The position numbers and the translations under genes are program-made. This document shows, one piece after another, positions 33,496-45,400 of a DNA stretch of 64,000 nt. Under the pieces are notes generated by a model. The model saw only the letters and a program-made list of their open reading frames with translations. It did not search any database and was not told the origin of the DNA. The stretch's first letter is position 1. The number at the start of each line of letters is the position of its first letter. Location: the NCBI GenBank assembly GCA_905178155.1, contig CAJINV010000003.1, forward strand, positions 7,611,882 through 7,675,881, written 5' to 3'. The DNA is from Amoebophrya sp. A120. Its lineage: Eukaryota > Sar > Dinophyceae > Syndiniales > Amoebophryaceae.

Positions 33496-35425
33496 CTAAA
33501 AACCGTCCTCGTCTTCAGACGAGGATATGTCAGTTCTATTCTGGGCACCCGGTGGGGGAGGCCGTTTCGTGTCTGTCTCCGAGGTGGAAGAGTCGGACGA
33601 AAAATCATCGCGCAACACACGACCAGGAGGCGCGTCCTTGAGGACCTTGTCTAAGAGTCCAAGTACTCTGTCGTGGCGCATGTCGCGCTGTGACAGCATC
33701 TCTCCAATCCACACATGGCTGAGACAGTTGCGGTTTTTCTTGTCTACCAGAAAAACCTGCTCCGATACAACTCCCTTCACGGTTCCAGGCACCCAACGGT
33801 TTCGTGAGCCTGACCAGTAATACACAGACTCATTTATCGCGTACCGGTGCCTGGTCCCCGCGGCGCCCGTCGAAGTCGCTCCCACCTGCTTCTCTTCGTC
33901 ATGGTGGTCCACCTGTACGTCGGCACTTGCACTGGCCACCGTCGTGGTTGGAAATAAAAGCTCGTCGCCGGAAGACCCTGCCTCTTCTTCGTCGGCTGCC
34001 CCCTTGCTCCTGTCTTCTTTCTCCCTTGTATTTTTGGTGCTGGAATAAAGAGACGCGCCCGGCCGTGTAGTTCTTGTCGCAGTCGACGGTGCGGTGCTTC
34101 TGTTGGCACTACGACCGCGGTCATCTTCTTTAGGCCTATGATTTACTGAAGCATCGCTTGCACCGCCTCTATGTAAAGCCTCAGCGGCAGTTGTTCTTCC
34201 CTCTTCTGATGTGCCCGAATGTGTCCTCTTCGCAGGTGGAGGTGACGCTGTGAATGATGAAGCTCCGCCCTCTACTATACTATCGGCCAGGACTTTTCCC
34301 GTACCATCACCAGCTTCGGTGGTCCCCGGCGGGAAGGCCACGACCAGCTCCCCCTCGCCGATGAAAAGATCGCTGTCGAGGTCCTCCTCGTCGTCCACCT
34401 CCGCAACCGCATCCAGGCGTTCTGCCGTACCAGCGCCGCCCGGAACTAGAGGTTGCGCAGCAGCTGTAGCGGTCATCAGCGGGCTGAGTATCGGAAGCGG
34501 GGAGGCGGACACCGCCGAGCCGGCCGCACTGACGGACGTGGAATAAGGTCCTCCAAACCCCGGCGTCCCCAACTGGCCAAACCCCGGCGTGTTCACCCCG
34601 AACCCGGGCGTGGAGGTTACGTCGCTGCTCATGCTGGGGGTGTGCGCTACCTGCTGCTCGGGCATGGCCCGGTTCAGTTTCAGCCGCGTTCCCTGGGCGT
34701 CCATAGCCCGTTCGCGGGCCTCCTGCAGGTCCCCGAAAAAGCTGCCGGCCGAGGAGGACCCGCTGCCCAGCGCAGACTTCCGGCCCGCGTGCTCGGGGGA
34801 GCTGCTGGCGCTGCCCGGTAGACTGCGCGACGCGGCACTTTTGGACCGGAGCTCGTCGAGCGCGGACGTCTTGCTCGGCCGTTTGTTCGTCGCCGACCCT
34901 CCTGATGTATTTGCTGCACTCGCTTCCTCCGACGTAATATCCGGGGGAGGATCGACACCGTCGTGAAGACTCCCATCTTCAGTAGAACCTCCTGGTCTAC
35001 AAATCCTCCTCTTCTCTTGCTCCCTAGCAGCCCGAGTCTTTTTAGTCCGCTCTCTGGGCGTGACGGGCGGGCTTGGCTGCGCTACCAGTACTGGGCGACT
35101 GAAACGTGCATCGTTCTGCATGCTCTTGTACTTTTGCTCCAAGGTCATCCTTCGCTGTCGAACGCCCCACTGCACCCAGCTCTTCAGCAATTCACATGAC
35201 CGCCCGGAGATCGCCACTTCGCGCGGGAAGCACTCTGACACGTCCTGTCATGAGACGCGACGAGTTCATTCGCTCAGTTAATTTACTATTTACAACTAGA
35301 AACAACTCAGTCAATCCATGAATTAGATTTTGGCTCGACTCATCACCCATCTTTGAAGAGAGCATAGGTACTCAACACTTATTTCTTACCACCCTTCTGC
35401 AGCAATAGGGGAACTCACTGCTCAT
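33496..35425 (-). CDS. Ser-rich protein with Tudor/SH3-like C-terminal module, 2 exons
   Basis: Exons 35425-35390 (36 nt, MSSEFPYCCRRV) and 35244-33496 join at a GT-AG intron and give 594 residues. The long frame itself begins with GTG, so the small first exon is needed to supply an ATG. The N-terminal part is helical and basic (ELLKSWVQWGVRQRRMTLEQ). The middle, about 300 residues, is low-complexity Ser/Ala/Gly/Thr with repeats of the type TPGFG (four copies near GFGVNTPGFGQLGTPGFGGP). Near the C-terminus, RYAINESVYYWSGSRNRWVP followed by GTVKGVVSEQVFLVDKK looks like a Tudor/SH3-type beta barrel of the kind that reads chromatin or binds peptides. The end is acidic. Function is unknown. Confidence 0.6.
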
Positions 35426-35471
35426 GGAGGGGTGTTCGAGGGACAGGCAAAAACTAAATTCAAAACCAACA

Positions 35472-35867
35472 TCAGTGAGGTACATCCGAGGATTCGTCGA
35501 GCGCGCGCTGCCGCATCTCTGCCCCTAGCAGGTGCCGGCTATCGCCGCTGCGCCGAGCGCTGGGCGAAGTTGCTGGCGTGTCCCTGTCTATCGGAGAACT
35601 CGCTCTTTCTGTTGCACCAGCAACAAACTGCAGCGCTACCGGAGCCAGCCCGTTCCCAGTATGCGCAGACCGCGTTACGTTGCGGCTTTTCTGGCGTCCA
35701 CCTTCTCCTGTGTTCGCCAAATCTTGCTGTTCCGCGGGTTTCGTTTTGGTTCCATACGACGCTTCCAGAAATGATGGCTCGAGAGCGTTGCTTTTCACCC
35801 TCGCTCGCGGTTCCTCCCGCGACGAGGGAGGTCCGTGTTGCTGCGCACTGCTGGTGCCACATCCCAT
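35472..35867 (-). CDS. Small protein, probably N-myristoylated and palmitoylated
   Basis: A 131-residue frame starts at the ATG at 35867 with MGCGTSSAQQ. Gly2, Cys3 and Ser6 fit the known pattern for N-myristoylation with nearby palmitoylation. The rest is disordered, Ser/Arg/Ala-rich and without a known domain. It ends only 46 bp before the start of the Tudor-like gene, a very tight head-to-tail spacing. The frame extends upstream of this ATG, but the MGC start is the most sensible. The gene could be spurious; the lipidation motif is the main support. Confidence 0.4.
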   Translation of the reverse strand: MGCGTSSAQQHGPPSSREEPRARVKSNALEPSFLEASYGTKTKPAEQQDLANTGEGGRQKSRNVTRSAHTGNGLAPVALQFVAGATERASSPIDRDTPATSPSARRSGDSRHLLGAEMRQRALDESSDVPH

Positions 35868-36555
35868 TTCGCAACCGGCCGTCCGCGAGAAAGTGACAAA
35901 GACAATCATAGTAGTGGCTTATCCGCTAAGCGCTTCATCCTGTTCTTGAAAAGCAAATGCGGATTTTGTCTGATAAGTCTAACGGCTAAAAAGAAACCTC
36001 TCAACTTGTGCCGAGTAAATCCAGCCTATGCCTGCACAAGAGAGAACTCGGATATAATCATCTCAATGGCAGCTAGCACTGCCACCGGTGACGTCTCGAA
36101 CTTCACTCTTTTCACTCAGCTTAGATCACAACGCTTCCCTGCAAGGATCATCGGTGGAAGAACAGATTAGCAGATAACAAACCAGCTTTGGCAGAAGAAG
36201 CACTTTTTGTAATCCAAGATTTTTTTCGTACAAGTTCTGTTGGTCGATTGGTTACAAGCGGGACGCTGTCAAGATGAAGTGTACAAACCGTGGTAGTAAT
36301 GCTTTTGAATGTGTACAATGCCTCCAAAATCTAAAGGCGGGCAAGCACGTCTTGCTGCTGAAGATTTTACACTTGCGAATTTGTTCGATGTTTACTTTTA
36401 GTGGTCTCCCGAGAAGAGATGGTGTTGACTGTTCCTATTTAACATACGACGACGACTCCTTGAAACTAACAATCTTACAACAGACTTGAGGCATTCAGTA
36501 CTATTTCGTTTTACTTGTATTCCCCGCGACGAAGTCCGCTGCGTGAACGAACCCC
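35868..36555. other. Intergenic, no gene recognised
   Basis: This 688-bp stretch is AT-richer than the flanking exons, with no supported frame. Confidence 0.5.
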
Positions 36556-38423
36556 CTACATAATGTCGACGAACTTGTCATACGCACAGGGACCCGGCGA
36601 ATCCACAACGACGCCAGGCATGGTGTCAAAGGCAATCTGCGCACCAGTTCCGAACACCCAGGCGGGCTCGTGCGTGATTCGGTTTCGGTCCAGCTTTGCT
36701 TCCCCAGCAATGCTATCGCCAGTTGGCGCCAACGCAACTGGCGTTTTGTAAGTGCCCGCACCTGGATTATATATAATTGAGGACTCGACGCCATTTCGTT
36801 CGACATGCGCACGAAGAGCAAATCAATTGTGTGCTCGCTTCTTCAGGCGAGCGAGTAACTGCTTAACGTACTATCTATGTTCCTGCTTGTAAAAAGTGGC
36901 TGGTGGCCAGTGTCTCAACCGGTCGCCACCGAGATCTGAAGAAACGCCGCCCGTTTTAGTGGTGAACCAACAGACCCGGGGAGTTGCCAGAGGGAAAGCG
37001 GGCCGAAACCCTCATCAATCATCCCTGGCTTCAGAAAAATAATGCGATGCAAAATATTCTTTCTATCCCTGGCATCGAATCGAAGTACAAGATGTAAAAT
37101 CGCACCTGGAGTTTGCTTCCAGTGGCGCCCTTGCTCAGTCAAGCGAGCAATCGCCTTATCATCGCGGATTCGACCGTTTTTCAGGAAGGTTTCTCCGTAA
37201 TTTGCCCTGTGCGTACCGTCCTGAAAGAACGGATTACAGGACGCCAGCCGGTCGGTGTCATTGACGGTCCTGAGAAAGATTGAAAGATATACAGTGGAAT
37301 AGCAAAATCAAAAATCTTCGACAGTCTAAAGCATAGGCATCTTTTGTTGGAGCATAGCTCTCTCTGCACAGGAATGAGTGGCACCGTCCAAGAAGTTGAA
37401 AGATAACAAGTACTTAGAGGAGCACCCTCAAAGAATAACACACAAAGGAGCAACCTGAAAGAAAAAAAACGCACGGGAGCAACCATCAAAAGCAGTACTT
37501 TATTGGTATCGTCACGGACATGCTTCTTGCGAGATTCGGCGAGCACATCTCGTCAGCAGAAACAGACGGGCCGGTATACCGCGGTAGCTGTGTCCCCTCA
37601 GGGGTAAAGTGTGACCACGTGCGATACCTGTAGGTTGATGTTGATGATAAACATATTACAATGAAGTCCAGGAGAGGACCTTTCCCTAGGTTGGCAGAAA
37701 AACCAGATATGGCAGAGTGCACGATGAACCAGATATGCAACTCGTCCAGTTTGTTGTACGTTCTTATAGATAGATCACAAAAATAAAGCTTGAATACGTT
37801 CCCGGGCCTGGAGAGAACCAGGCGCTGCCCGCCTGATCGCGCATGTAGGTGCACATTCCCCCGCTACCAAACCTCCAGGAAGGCTCTTTGTATATACGCG
37901 TTGCCGTAATGCTGGCATTGTCGCCCAGCTGCGTCTCGCCGATTACTCGCTGCGTTTTGTACCTGATATCGCAGCTACCTCTAACCAAAGAACTGCACTT
38001 GGAACTGGAACTGTTGACTCACGCCAATACATGAAGATGCGGGGACAAAATGAATGTATTAGAAGTAATTCTTTTTTTGGTACTAGCAACATGCTCACAT
38101 CTTGGAGTTGAGATCATCTAAAAATACAGCAGCCTATCGAATTAGTACGCTCCTGGTCCCGGAGTCGCTTTCCACTGTCTTCCTTGCGCGCGCAGCTGGT
38201 CTTGCCTTTTACGATCGAAGCAGCGTCCCGGGGTGAGTAGATCCTCTCCGTACTCGGCACGATGCGTCCCCCCAGGGAAAAACGGATTGTTGCTGGCCAA
38301 CTTGTCAACTTCGTTAGGGTATCTTCCTCCCATGGAGAAACTGGAAGACCGACTCAAAGTGGGGTCTCGCCTCTCCACGAATCTCCGGTTCCCCGAGGAA
38401 CTACTGGCGCTCTTGCCCGTCAT
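36556..38423 (-). CDS. SHIPPO/ODF3-type STPGP-repeat protein, 5 exons
   Basis: Exons 38423-38149, 37962-37798, 37627-37499, 37269-37106 and 36761-36556 give 312 residues; every intron is GT-AG and all phases close. The start is MTGKSASSSSGNRRF. The hallmark is the repeated Pro-Gly turn: ATPGPGAYKTQRVIGE, FSPGPGTYRTWSHF, QTPGAGTYKTPVALA and DSPGPCAYDKF. It alternates with aromatic Phe-Gly segments (EPSWRFGSGG, EPAWVFGTGA). Proteins of this type (SHIPPO1/ODF3, CIMAP) line flagellar or cytoplasmic microtubules. The two halves are an internal duplication: LASNNPFFPGGTHRAEYGED in exon 1 matches LASCNPFFQDGTHRANYGET in exon 4. The exon boundaries in GAY and GTY fall at the same place in both halves. 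A role in the flagellar axoneme or cortical microtubules is likely. Confidence 0.85.
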
Positions 38424-39475
38424 ATTTGGCTTCCTCGTTCTGCTTCCTCCAGCTTCGGCCGGAAAAAGTAAATCAGAACTCCTCGATGTGTCAGACGTTC
38501 AACGAACGGCGCACCCGTGGCCGTCACAGATCCAGGTGATGTTGTTGTACCTCCATGCTTGCAAATTAATTGTGCTCCTCGCTGCGATTTTTTGTTCACT
38601 TCGATGTCGATCTACAAAAAAACATGCTGGTGTAAAAGTAACTATTCTTCTATGCCAATACAACTACACAAAAACACAACTCGCGCTTGCCTAGTATCTC
38701 GAAACAGCAAGGCACCAAAAGAGACTACCAACCTGCATTTTCAGAGGTTCAAGTTCATGATTTGCCGTATAGACTTCGGCCCATCATTATTTCGACGCAG
38801 TGAAAGTGATGCTCAAATCAATCATACAACACGACAGCACGTGAATGTTCTCACGAATGACGAGTCCTTACCTTAGCCTCCTCGACAAGCACTGATCCAA
38901 AAAAGGCTCACCGGATTCGAACGCACGGTTTTGGCAAGAAGAACGAGAAAAATGCACGAAATCGATCTGACTCTGAGGACGAAACGGCTGCGAACTACAA
39001 TTCACTTTAGAGGATAGCTTTTTTTACGACACGGTCCGCGATCTGTGCTACAACTACGGGTGACTGGAGTCATCAACCGGCGAACAATTGGTAACTTCAC
39101 TTCGCTGACTCGTAATAAGCACGCGTCTGGCTCTGGCATGGGCAGCTTTTCATTAAAAGCGACCTCAACTGGTGAAATAACATCCTTCCTCGCCTTGGCA
39201 ACGCCCGACCGTACCACATTACCGTCTACGCGCGATATTTCAGATTGTTTTAGTTTCTTGATTCTAATCATGTTAGAATCTATCGTTAGATTTATTCGAA
39301 AGTAGTTGAGTGTGCAGAAAGTGCATCAGCAGAAAACGTCAAAAGATATTCGCAAAAAATCCGATGTTAAAACGAAGTTGGGCACACTTCTCAGACAAAA
39401 ATGCGACCGCCAAAAGCTGCGACCGCCACCGGCTCGAGTACAACTCTCAAGTCGCGTCATGGACGAGTCTCCGCG
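38424..39475. other. Intergenic, no supported gene
   Basis: This 1.05-kb stretch contains a minus-strand ATG frame of 89 codons (39271-39002, MIRIKKLKQSEISRVDGN). It has no motif, and no neighbour suggests a role. I see nothing else. Confidence 0.45.
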
Positions 39476-42400
39476 CTAGAGCATCCATTTGTAGAAGGCG
39501 ACCTGGCGGCGCAGCGCCTCCAACTCATGTTGCTCGGCGATGGACTCGATAGTCCGAAACACCAGCTTCACGTCGCGCGTGGGGACCGCATTGGAGAGGG
39601 TAGAGGAACAGTAGATACAGTATTCGAAGAGGTGGTCGTCCTTGAGCTTGCGGCAGTTGCCGCACGTTAGCGTCTGCGACTGGAAGCTGCTGACCACCTT
39701 GTGCAGGCAGTCGATCAGCCGGAGCTCCATCTGGTCCGTGGAAAACGTCGCCGCGGAACAGGCCACGCACCACCACTTGCCGGGCTCGTCGTAGGGATTC
39801 GTGGCCACATCTACATCGTACACCACGGAGCAGCCGGGGCATTCGCAGTTCGGAATCTTCAGACTCAAGTAGTTCGGCCGCCACTGCTCCCGCAGCACGT
39901 GCGGTTCGTCCAGCTTCAGGGTCTGCAAGACGAGGATGTGAAATAGCTTGTCGCAAGACTCCGCCAACTTTGCGTCCAGCTTCAGAAACGTCATCAGCAG
40001 CTGAGCCCACTCGAGTCCGACCGCGCGCCAAGGTCGTAGCGGAGGCGGCACATTCGCAAACTCCCACTTCTTGCCCAGGGTGTGCAATAAACTCTCCCAG
40101 TCCCGCAGCTGCTTCAGCTCCTGTCCGCGCGCCAGCCCCCGCCCCGGATCATCCGGGTCCCGCAGCTTCTTTCTGCGACGCGCAGCTGCTCCACCTCCCG
40201 TGGTCTTCGCGAGGATTTGGCTCTTTAGTGTGACACCCACGTCCTGGAACACCTGGACCAAGCGCGAATTCTTTTCTTGCATCTCGTGTTGCCGCTCGGC
40301 ATCCAGGTCACCGGCGTCATCACTTCCATGAAAGACTTCGTCCGGGTCGTTACTTCCACCGCCCGCGCCGTCGGCTCGGTCCTCCTCCTCGTCCTCGAAC
40401 TCGGAATCGTCCGAGTCCAAGCGATCTGCGTTCTGTTCCAGTTCTTGAATCTGGTGCCGCAAGTGCTCAGCCTTGGCCTCGTCCTCGCTGCGGTCCAGGG
40501 GTAGCCGGCGCAGGTACACCTGCGCCCGGCGTGCCAGGTCCTGATTCAGGAACTCCTATCCTGTGTAAAAACGTCCCCAACCCAGAGTTGTCATGTAAAT
40601 GTGCAATGACAGGAACATTTGTAATGCGGATCTGCATGAGAGGCACTTCCAATCGTGTCTTGGACTTTGTAATGCTGTAAACAGGATGAGAGGCTGGCTT
40701 TCTCATGCGGCTGCCCTTGCTGGACAGCACGACGCTACAGATGGAAACTTGTCATGCAAAGCTCCCAAAACTTGGAGATTTGCGTTGCAGATTTACCAAC
40801 TTGACTATGGGGTGGGGACGTTTTTACACAGGATAACTCCTCGAGTTTCGCCACCATGTCCTCCTCGATCGTTTCAGTATCACCTGTAAAAATGTCTGGG
40901 TCTGGAAGAATCCAACTTGTCATGCTGATTAATTTTGGATTCTAAAAAAATCTGTATTGCATGAGCAGCAAAGAGAGCCCAAGTTTTGCTGCACGGAAAG
41001 AGCATTTGTCATGCGGCACAGGCATCAGAAAGCCCTCACAAAATCTGTGATGCTAGGGCATGCATCACAGACATCAGGAGTCATGCAAAATGTGCATGAA
41101 AAACCTGGCAATCTTCCAGACGCAGACATTTTTACGTTTGGTATTCAGCGACCAGGTGCATCTTGCGGCCGCCCACGCGGACCGACTCCTGCTTCCGCTC
41201 GTACGCGAACTGCATGGCACACCGGAGGTACTCCTCGAGAAAGAGACCGAGCGACCGCTGGACGCCCTGGGGCAGCTGCTCGCACCCCAGCGCTTTCCAC
41301 TCGGCGCGGTCGAACGCCACTGCGCCCTTTTCCATCTCAACGTAGGTGCCGTCCTCCGAGACCACGTCCGCAAGCGGGATGGAAAAGCCCACGTAGTGCT
41401 GCGGGTCGTACCACATCAGCCCGTAGTACGCCTGGTCAACGCAGTGCTCGTGCAGACAGCACTCGAGAAGCTTCAGTAGCGGGTCCTGCAGGACCGAGTT
41501 CCGTATCTGCAGAAAGCTGTGCATGGCCTCCTCGAAGGAAAGCTTGCCGGTGGCGATCAGCACCCGGTTGGCCGACGCGTGAATCACCTCGCACTGGTTC
41601 AGCCGCAGCTCGCGCAGGAAGAGCTCGAACCCCTTCTGCGAGTACGCGTTCACGCGCTTCAGCAAAGCCGGGTCGTACAGAAAACTCGCCGGGGAACTCA
41701 GCCAACTGCAGAGGTATTCCGTCAACATGGTAACGGTCTCGTTGTCCCGCTGGGCGTTCTGCAATCGCAGCATGAGCCGCACAACGGCAACGGGCAGATT
41801 CGAAACCAGCATGGGGTTCCCAAGCGCTTGCTCCACGTACTGCTCCACGTTATCCAGCGTGATGTCGAACTCCGCAGCAAAAATTGCCATTTCTTCGAAC
41901 AAGGTTCTCTTCGGCTTGTCTTTATTTTCCCCCTCGTCGCCGTCGTTCTCAAGAACCTCATCGTCGTCGTCCTCGGCGATCAACAAATTGAGTCTCTTTC
42001 GTTTTCTCGTCCTATTTGCAGTGGAGCTGGAACTACCCCCTTCCTGGTAGTTTCCGCCCGGGGAAGCGTCGTGGTCACCAGTAGAGTTATTGCCTTCTTC
42101 ATCATCTCCTTCCACATCCATGGGCTGCACCGCGGCATTTTTTCCTTTGGAACCGGACGCGGAACCGATGCTGCTGGGTCCTCTCTTCACGGGATCGACC
42201 CCACCCAACTCGTGCCATGCGTGCAGGTTCTCCTCTCCAAATTCCGTGATCATGTGGTCCTCCAACAGCAGCTCAAGGTACTCGTCCTTGCAAGCAATCA
42301 GGTCCGCCTTCACCTGTCGTGTCAGCTCGCCGACCGCTTCCGCTTTGAAGACCATGCATCGCACGGCGGACACCAGGGCCTCGATTGCTGGGATACCACA

Positions 42401-45400
42401 CTCCTCGAAGTGCTCCAAAAACTCCTGCTTGTTTTGCTCGCGGTTTTTACGGTACAGCGAGATTTCGGAGTTGAACTCGTCCGCGATCTCCACGGCACTG
42501 TAGATCGCGAAGAAGGTCAACGCGTTGTGCAACTTGAGGTTCAGGCAGACGCTGCGGTACACGCCCGGGTGGTTCTCCTCCTCGATCTTGTCTAGGCCGT
42601 GGAACCGCGCATTGTGCTGGTTCGCGGCCGCACCCCCGCCGCCGGTGCTGTCGAGCAGGCTGCCCAGGTTGCGGGGCAGCAACCGTTTCAAGAACGTGGA
42701 CTTCTGCTCTAAGATGTCCTCCCGCGCCAGCGCGTAGTTTCCCAGGTCGGGGTACTGGTGCGGCGACGCCCAGGTTAGCAGCCCCTTCTCGCGCAGAAAC
42801 CGATTGTACACCACGTCCAACGAAAGCCGCTTTGTGGAGGCCACGTCCTTAGTCGCGAGGGAGCTGCTCAGATTGCAAACCGGCAAGTCCGCCGCGCGAG
42901 CATACGACAGCTGGCCCTGCCACCACTCGTGCCGCTGCTTCACGACTCGCGCGAACCGCTGGATCGCCCAAGCCGGAAACGCAGCGTTGTCGGCCGGGAA
43001 AAATCCGTCCTTCGCTCCCCAGTCGCTCATGGCCACCGGTGATTTGCGCAGAATCGGGAGCTGCTTGATCACGCGAGAAACACCCGCACCTGAGGTCTGC
43101 GGTGCACCCCCGTGGGGCAAGAAGTTTGCCGTCGTACTATGATCCCCACCTCCCGCCGCGAACAGCCCGCCGTCGCCCCCACCGGTACTACTGCAGCCAT
43201 CCGCCTGCTGCCCCGCCGCACCCTGGGCGCCGGACACGTAGTTGCCCACCCCCCGCAGCTCCTTCAACCCAACGTTGGAGTTGAGCACGTAAATCAGGTC
43301 GCCTGCCAGATCCCGAATCTGGGACAAAATGGAATCCGCCTCCTGCTGCAGCTCCTCCCAGTCGCGCACCAGCACCACTTTGGACTCGAGTCGCTCGAGG
43401 AGCTCCTCGTGGCACACCCCGTCGTTGACCAGGTACTTCTGATGCAACGGGAGCACCCGGTAGTACAGGTCGCTCTCTAGCTGCTCCACGTCCACGTCGA
43501 TCCCCGGCGAGGGGCCGGCCAAGACCAGGGAGCAGTGGTTCATGCAGGGGACATACAGCCCGAATACGCACCGCTGCTGGCTCGCCGGGCTCGCGACCGA
43601 CGCATTTGCACTTTTCTCCACAGCGATGTGCAAGAAGGCGTGGCGCGCCAGGCTCTTCTCGAACACCGCGCTGCCAGAGTCGACGGCGGAGAGCAGACCC
43701 GACTCAAGAGAAATATCGTCTTCCGCGGTGGTTGTCCCGCCCGAGCCGCCCGCGCTGGTGAAGATGTTTAGGTCGGAAAACTTCAGCCGCAGCGTCTTTT
43801 TCTGCGCCACGGTTAGCCGGTCGCCGCGCACGGACACGCGGCTGCCACACAGCGACAGAAACTTCAGCAGCAGCGGCTCCTCCGCCTCGTACACCTGCGG
43901 GGTGTTCGCGGTCGTTCCCCCAACTGTGCTGACGCCCATCATTCCACCAGATGCGTGCCCGGTGTCCGCCAGGAGGGACAGCACGTTCTGCTCCAGCTTC
44001 TTGGTTTGGTACTCCGACTCGTTTACGAGAGTCTCCACGATCAGGGACTCGCCCGTCTGCTCATCCTTGAAGGGCTGGTTGCGGGGCGGCCGAACCTTCA
44101 CGGTGCGCGTGTTCCGGGTCTTGGACAGCGGCAGCAACTGCGTGTAGCTGTCCGCGTGCAGAATCTCCTCCTCCTTGCGGATCACGTTGCGATGCTGGTC
44201 CAGAAAGTGCCACTTCACTTTAACGTAGGGTCTCCACGTCGACCTTTGCTTGTTCGGCTGCTGGAGGACAGTCTTGTTCTCGTTCAGAACCACCTCCTTG
44301 ATTTTCCCCTCCCGCGTCAGCGCCGTGGCCTTCCCGCCCGCCGCGTCGTCGTCGTCCTCTGGCTCGTCCACGACGGCAGGTCTTATTTGTTGCGCACGAT
44401 CTTGGCGCTGCCGCATCATGTCCAGCACGCTCTGGTTGTTCTCCGGCGCCTGCTTCGCGGCCGCTTTCGCCCGGGGGGCGCCGTGGTTGACCTCCTGCCG
44501 CAGGTAGTCCAGCGGCACCACTGCGTCCCCGACGGCGGCGTCCTGTAGCCGCAGCGGATTCTGCACGTCCTCGTTTTGCTTCTCGGCGACGCCGAACCGC
44601 ATCAGCCGCTTCATCTCCACCTCGGCCCGGAACAAACCGTGCTCGGGGCTGCTGGTCACACACCACACCGAGAGGACGCCGACGTTCGCCACGCCAGCGA
44701 GCCAGGACAGCGGGATCACCTGCACCGCGCCGTCCATTACAAACTTCACACGGATCTGCGGTCGCTGCTGCGGGTTCTGGTTCACGAACGGCAGCACGGA
44801 GGCCTTGTGGGACTCCCAACTGGGCTGCTGCTCGGGTGGTTCGTGGTTCTGGTGCAGCAAACCTCCACTCCCATACTCGCCGGCCGTCGGAGCTTCGTCC
44901 CGCAGACACCAAATCTCGTCGCCGACGCGAAGCTCGTTGCCCTGCCGCTCCTCCGCCGTTTCCACCGCGACGATCCGCCAGTTACCTGCCCGGATGCGCA
45001 TTTTGTTCCAGTACTCCTCGTCCTTCTTGTCGACTTTCACCTGCTTCAGAGCCTCCTTTGGGTCCTCTATGATCCCGAGATTCTTCAGCGTAGCAGCGTG
45101 CGCAAATTTCGAACCTGGGTAGCGGTTTGCGAGAATCGCGCTCTGGTCTGTGGATCATTTAGATTTAGACAAGAAATGAGTATTTTATATTTTTGCAAGT
45201 ACAAAACATGAAGGGTGTAAGTAGTCTCTTTTGTACGCAGTGCCCCCACCGATCCCTGCACTTCCGCCCCGAAGATCTCGTCCACGGTAACGTCCTCGAG
45301 TGACTTCGGGATGAAGCGCTTTTGCACGTTGGTCATCTTCACCCGCTTTTTCGCCAACTCGAAGCCGTCCTCCATATCACCCAGCGCGGTCCGCGTGCCG

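Noticed and set aside
33496-35241. Taking the Tudor-like protein to start at 35241
   Set aside because: The codon there is GTG. A small upstream exon with ATG at 35425 and a GT-AG intron gives a better start.
39002-39271. Minus-strand 89-codon ATG frame as a small gene
   Set aside because: No motif, no conserved context and only modest length in an otherwise empty stretch. Kept only as a remark.
41519-42595. Plus-strand open frame of 358 codons
   Set aside because: It lies wholly antisense to the large Pol epsilon exon and has no family features.
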